From DATEVL01 sp964448245 (lineage in GTDB: Bacteria > Chloroflexota > Anaerolineae > Anaerolineales > E44-bin32): a stretch of DNA of 6,513 nt. The stretch lies in the NCBI GenBank assembly GCA_964448245.1, contig CAYUWF010000118.1:1-6513 (forward strand), in the 5' to 3' direction. Position numbers and translations under genes: made by a program. Numbering within the stretch: the stretch's first letter is position 1; each line of letters starts with the position of its first letter. The notes under the pieces were generated by a model. The model saw only the letters and a program-made list of their open reading frames with translations, was not told where the DNA came from and did not search any database. Below are positions 5,230 to 6,513 of this stretch, piece after piece.

Positions 5230-5820
5230 GTGCTGGCCGAATACCCCTATCTGATCCTCACCCTCGGCGGATTCCTCGCCGGCTGCAGCGCCATCCTGCT
5301 TCGCCGGGCCGCCCTCGTCTTCGGCGCATGGCTCGGAGCACTGTCTCTGGCTGCGGCGGTGGCATCGGCGGCGTCGTTTCTCACCGCCTTTTCCTGGGCG
5401 GCGACGACTCCGCCGATCGCGACACCGTCGGGGGCACACATCGTCGATGGGTTGTTTCTCGCGCTGGCGGGCGGCGCACTGGCCGGATGGGCCCTACGGA
5501 TTCGCGGGGTGGGCGTCCTGCGTGCGTGGCGCGCCGATCGCTTCGAGGGGCACCTGCCCTACCGGGCGATCCGCCGCCCGTTGGAGCTGGGGGTGATGGT
5601 CTGTGCCACCGGCCTGTGTCTGCTCCGGCCGGCCGCGCCGGTGTGGGTCTGCCTGGCGGCCTGGGTGATCCTGTGGAACGGGATGCTTGAGTTGGGCGAG
5701 TGGGAACTGCGCCAGCGCCTGCCGGCCTGCCGCGACTACTATCGACGGACCCCGCGCTATGTGCCGCTGGCGTCGGTGCTGCGGTTCGCGCGCCGACGTC
5801 TGCCGAAGCCCTTGGCGTAA
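5230..5820 (+). CDS. Membrane protein resembling the isoprenylcysteine/phospholipid methyltransferase family
   Basis: A 196-aa integral membrane protein with hydrophobic segments near 6-25, 28-55, 72-90, 118-132 and 137-153. The C-terminal half resembles the ICMT/PEMT-type methyltransferase fold, whose members use S-adenosylmethionine to methylate lipids or prenylated cysteines. GHLPYRAIRRPLELG (107-121) stands where these enzymes have 'GPY...RHP.Y.G', and ELGEWELRQRLPACRDYYRR then TPRYVP (154-179) matches the 'E..L...F...Y..Y...pRyiP' block. The usual His of 'RHP' is Arg here, so activity is uncertain. GTG 5230 is preceded by AGGGG (5221-5225) directly after the previous stop, giving a 9-nt gap and likely translational coupling. 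The upstream gene is in the same reading frame, separated only by its TAG. This is the last gene of the plus-strand group. Family assignment rests on motifs seen by eye. Confidence 0.75.
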   Translation: MLAEYPYLILTLGGFLAGCSAILLRRAALVFGAWLGALSLAAAVASAASFLTAFSWAATTPPIATPSGAHIVDGLFLALAGGALAGWALRIRGVGVLRAWRADRFEGHLPYRAIRRPLELGVMVCATGLCLLRPAAPVWVCLAAWVILWNGMLELGEWELRQRLPACRDYYRRTPRYVPLASVLRFARRRLPKPLA

Positions 5821-6034
5821 GCACGCCGGGACGTGATGCAGGTGCGCCGACGCCGCTCCAACCCTCCGCGCCTCCGTCGGCCGCGAACCCTTCGGCTGCG
5901 GCCACAGGCGTAACGCCGAAGCCCAAGATGGAGTGTGGCCGCTCACATGGTCCCGGCCGTCTCATCGCCCCAGTGTCCTTCTGGGAGGGCGGCTATTGCA
6001 GGGAAATCTCTCTTCTCTGGTCACCCCCTATCAT

Positions 6035-6048
6035 CCCCCTCTAGGGGG
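6035..6048. repeat. C-run/G-run hairpin
   Basis: CCCCCT (6035-6040) and AGGGGG (6043-6048) are complementary around a 2-nt centre. A second C-run just upstream (6024-6028) and a G-run downstream (6053-6059) could pair in an alternative longer structure. Confidence 0.45.
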
Positions 6049-6075
6049 ACTCGGGGGGGACGATCCCTCCGCTTC

Positions 6076-6094
6076 GCTACCGGATGCTGCGCGA
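6076..6094 (+). repeat. Direct repeat, left copy
   Basis: GCTACCGGATGCTGCGCGA recurs at 6475-6493 with one mismatch. The two copies bracket about 400 bp that hold all the strong hairpins of the region. A 12-nt inverted relative is at 6189-6200. Confidence 0.6.
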
Positions 6095-6137
6095 AAGTCG
6101 TCCGCCTCGGCGTTCGCGCTCTCGATCTGGACTCTCA

Positions 6138-6181
6138 GGGGACAGGGGGAGGGGAAGTGCTTTCCCCTCCCCCTTGTCCCC
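6138..6181. repeat. Long stem-loop with purine arm and pyrimidine arm
   Basis: The left arm (6138-6156, a GGGGACA start followed by G-rich GGGGGAGGGGAA) pairs with the right arm (6162-6181, TTCCCCTCCCCC then TTGTCCCC). There is a single extra base on the right side and a loop of about 5 nt. About 19 pairs form, mostly G-C, with one arm nearly all purine. It could act as a terminator-like hairpin on either strand or be a repeat-element core. Confidence 0.65.
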
Positions 6182-6188
6182 ATACCCT

Positions 6189-6200
6189 CGCGAAGCATCC
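6189..6200 (-). repeat. Inverted partial copy of the 6076/6475 repeat
   Basis: The minus strand reads GGATGCTTCGCG, 11 of 12 identical to GGATGCTGCGCG in the two direct copies. It is short, but the third occurrence within about 400 bp suggests a dispersed repeat family. Confidence 0.4.
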
Positions 6201-6233
6201 TGAGGCGAAGCCGAAGGACAAACCCCCCTCCCT

Positions 6234-6278
6234 CGCACACCTGCACCCCCTGGCGCCGCCCGCCAGGGCAGGTGTGCG
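6234..6278. repeat. Very strong two-part stem-loop
   Basis: CGCACACCTGC (6234-6244) pairs perfectly with GCAGGTGTGCG (6268-6278). Inside it, CCTGGCG (6249-6255) pairs perfectly with CGCCAGG (6261-6267) around the loop CCGCC. Only ACCC (6245-6248) is unpaired, as a one-sided bulge. Eighteen Watson-Crick pairs in 45 nt point to a selected structure. Confidence 0.75.
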
Positions 6279-6280
6279 GC

Positions 6281-6298
6281 GCACCGCAGTTGCGGTGC
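6281..6298. repeat. 7-bp tetraloop hairpin adjoining the preceding stem-loop
   Basis: GCACCGC (6281-6287) and GCGGTGC (6292-6298) pair perfectly around AGTT. It starts 2 nt after the 6234-6278 hairpin, so the two could stack. Confidence 0.65.
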
Positions 6299-6312
6299 AG
6301 GTGAGCGGCGGT

Positions 6313-6424
6313 GAGTCGTGCCTTCTGCGAGAGGCTGCGATCCGCCGCTTTTCGTTCCCTATGTTACGAGGAGCGTCTCAACCGTGTGTAAAAGCGGCGC
6401 ATCGCAGTAGCGCACGCACGACTC
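6313..6424. repeat. 112-nt imperfect inverted repeat
   Basis: GAGTCGTGC (6313-6321) pairs with GCACGACTC (6416-6424). CTGCGATCCGCCGCTTTT (6335-6352) pairs with AAAAGCGGCGCATCGCAG (6390-6407) with a single mismatch. An extra TGCG/CGCA pairing is possible in the internal loop between the stems (6326-6329 with 6411-6414). The terminal loop is 37 nt (6353-6389). The size and order resemble a structured RNA or a small inverted-repeat element; no protein-coding content is apparent. Confidence 0.7.
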
Positions 6425-6474
6425 CTTACTACACCGCTTTCCCTCCGTGGAGCCTGCTCTGAGCCTGCCGAAGG

Positions 6475-6493
6475 GCTACGGGATGCTGCGCGA
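6475..6493 (+). repeat. Direct repeat, right copy
   Basis: GCTACGGGATGCTGCGCGA matches the copy at 6076-6094 at 18 of 19 positions. It is followed by a CAGGGGAGGGG-type stretch similar to the purine arm near 6136-6154, so the similarity between the two places may extend beyond the exact repeat. Confidence 0.6.
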
Positions 6494-6513
6494 TCAGGGG
6501 AGGGGTGACGCCC

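Larger units (their letters stand above)
5821..6513. other. Long non-coding, hairpin- and repeat-rich region
   Basis: No convincing gene on either strand. Frames that are open here (for example 5935-6462 on +) translate to low-complexity Pro/Ser/Arg-rich sequence crossing strong hairpins, with no recognisable domain or ribosome site. Small hairpins at 5814-5827 (GGCGT/ACGCC around the stop codon), 5879-5903 (GGCCGC/GCGGCC) and 5908-5918 (GGCG/CGCC) might help end transcription of the plus-strand operon, but no T-run follows. From about 6000 on, the sequence is dominated by C- and G-runs, hairpins and short dispersed repeats, listed separately. The motif CTGAGCCTGCCGAAGGGC (6460-6477 region) resembles dispersed intergenic sequences common in environmental genomes. 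Confidence 0.75.

Noticed and set aside
6313..6424. tRNA, retron msr/msd or integron attC identity for the large inverted repeat
   Set aside because: No cloverleaf or CCA-type features, no reverse transcriptase or integrase gene in the window, and no conserved attC core sequences were seen.
5935..6462. Open frames across the repeat-rich region, both strands
   Set aside because: They run through strong hairpins and C/G runs, translate to low-complexity sequence and have no ribosome site or family resemblance.
6076..6493. Insertion sequence
   Set aside because: No transposase or fragment of one is visible, and the bracketing repeats are direct rather than terminal inverted repeats.
6000..6513. 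CRISPR array
   Set aside because: Repeats are few, of different lengths, irregularly spaced and partly inverted; no cas genes are present.

Overview
The window is GC-rich DNA with high GC at third codon positions. The gene content suggests an environmental bacterium, most likely from the Chloroflexota (Anaerolineae-like). The clues are a lipoprotein with two Gmad2-type domains, a tandem-GAF SpoIIE phosphatase carrying the 'YDxWEGRS' GAF signature twice, and an intergenic region full of hairpins and short repeats. The assignment is an inference from style; no rRNA or marker gene is present.

Layout: two gene groups diverge from an 80-bp intergenic region (3318-3397). On the minus strand, reading right to left, are (1) a 165-aa regulator with an apparent ribbon-helix-helix domain followed by a LuxR-type HTH, (2) a 225-aa protein with a nucleoside-deoxyribosyltransferase/TIR-like fold plus a C-terminal winged helix, whose ATG directly follows the regulator's stop, and (3) after a 66-bp gap, a GAF-GAF-SpoIIE (PP2C) phosphatase. 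On the plus strand are (4) a lipoprotein with two Gmad2-like domains, (5) a polytopic membrane protein built from an internally repeated two-helix unit, and (6) a 196-aa membrane protein resembling isoprenylcysteine/phospholipid methyltransferases. Positions 1-257 hold a strong hairpin and perhaps the start of another minus-strand gene. Positions 5821-6513 are non-coding, with several strong hairpins, a ~112-nt imperfect inverted repeat and short dispersed repeats.

The most interesting point is the promoter of the minus-strand group. It has a consensus -35 (TTGACA), a 17-bp spacer and a near-consensus -10 (TATACT). The spacer contains the palindrome GAACAAATGTTC, which fits the Gram-positive type LexA/SOS box (GAAC-N4-GTTC). 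A DNA-damage-inducible, or self-repressed, operon that couples a two-DNA-binding-domain regulator to a predicted nucleotide/NAD-cleaving-fold protein is a plausible undescribed stress or defence module. The fold call, the SOS link and any membership of the phosphatase in the module are inferences. The plus-strand genes look like an envelope-associated operon of unknown role.
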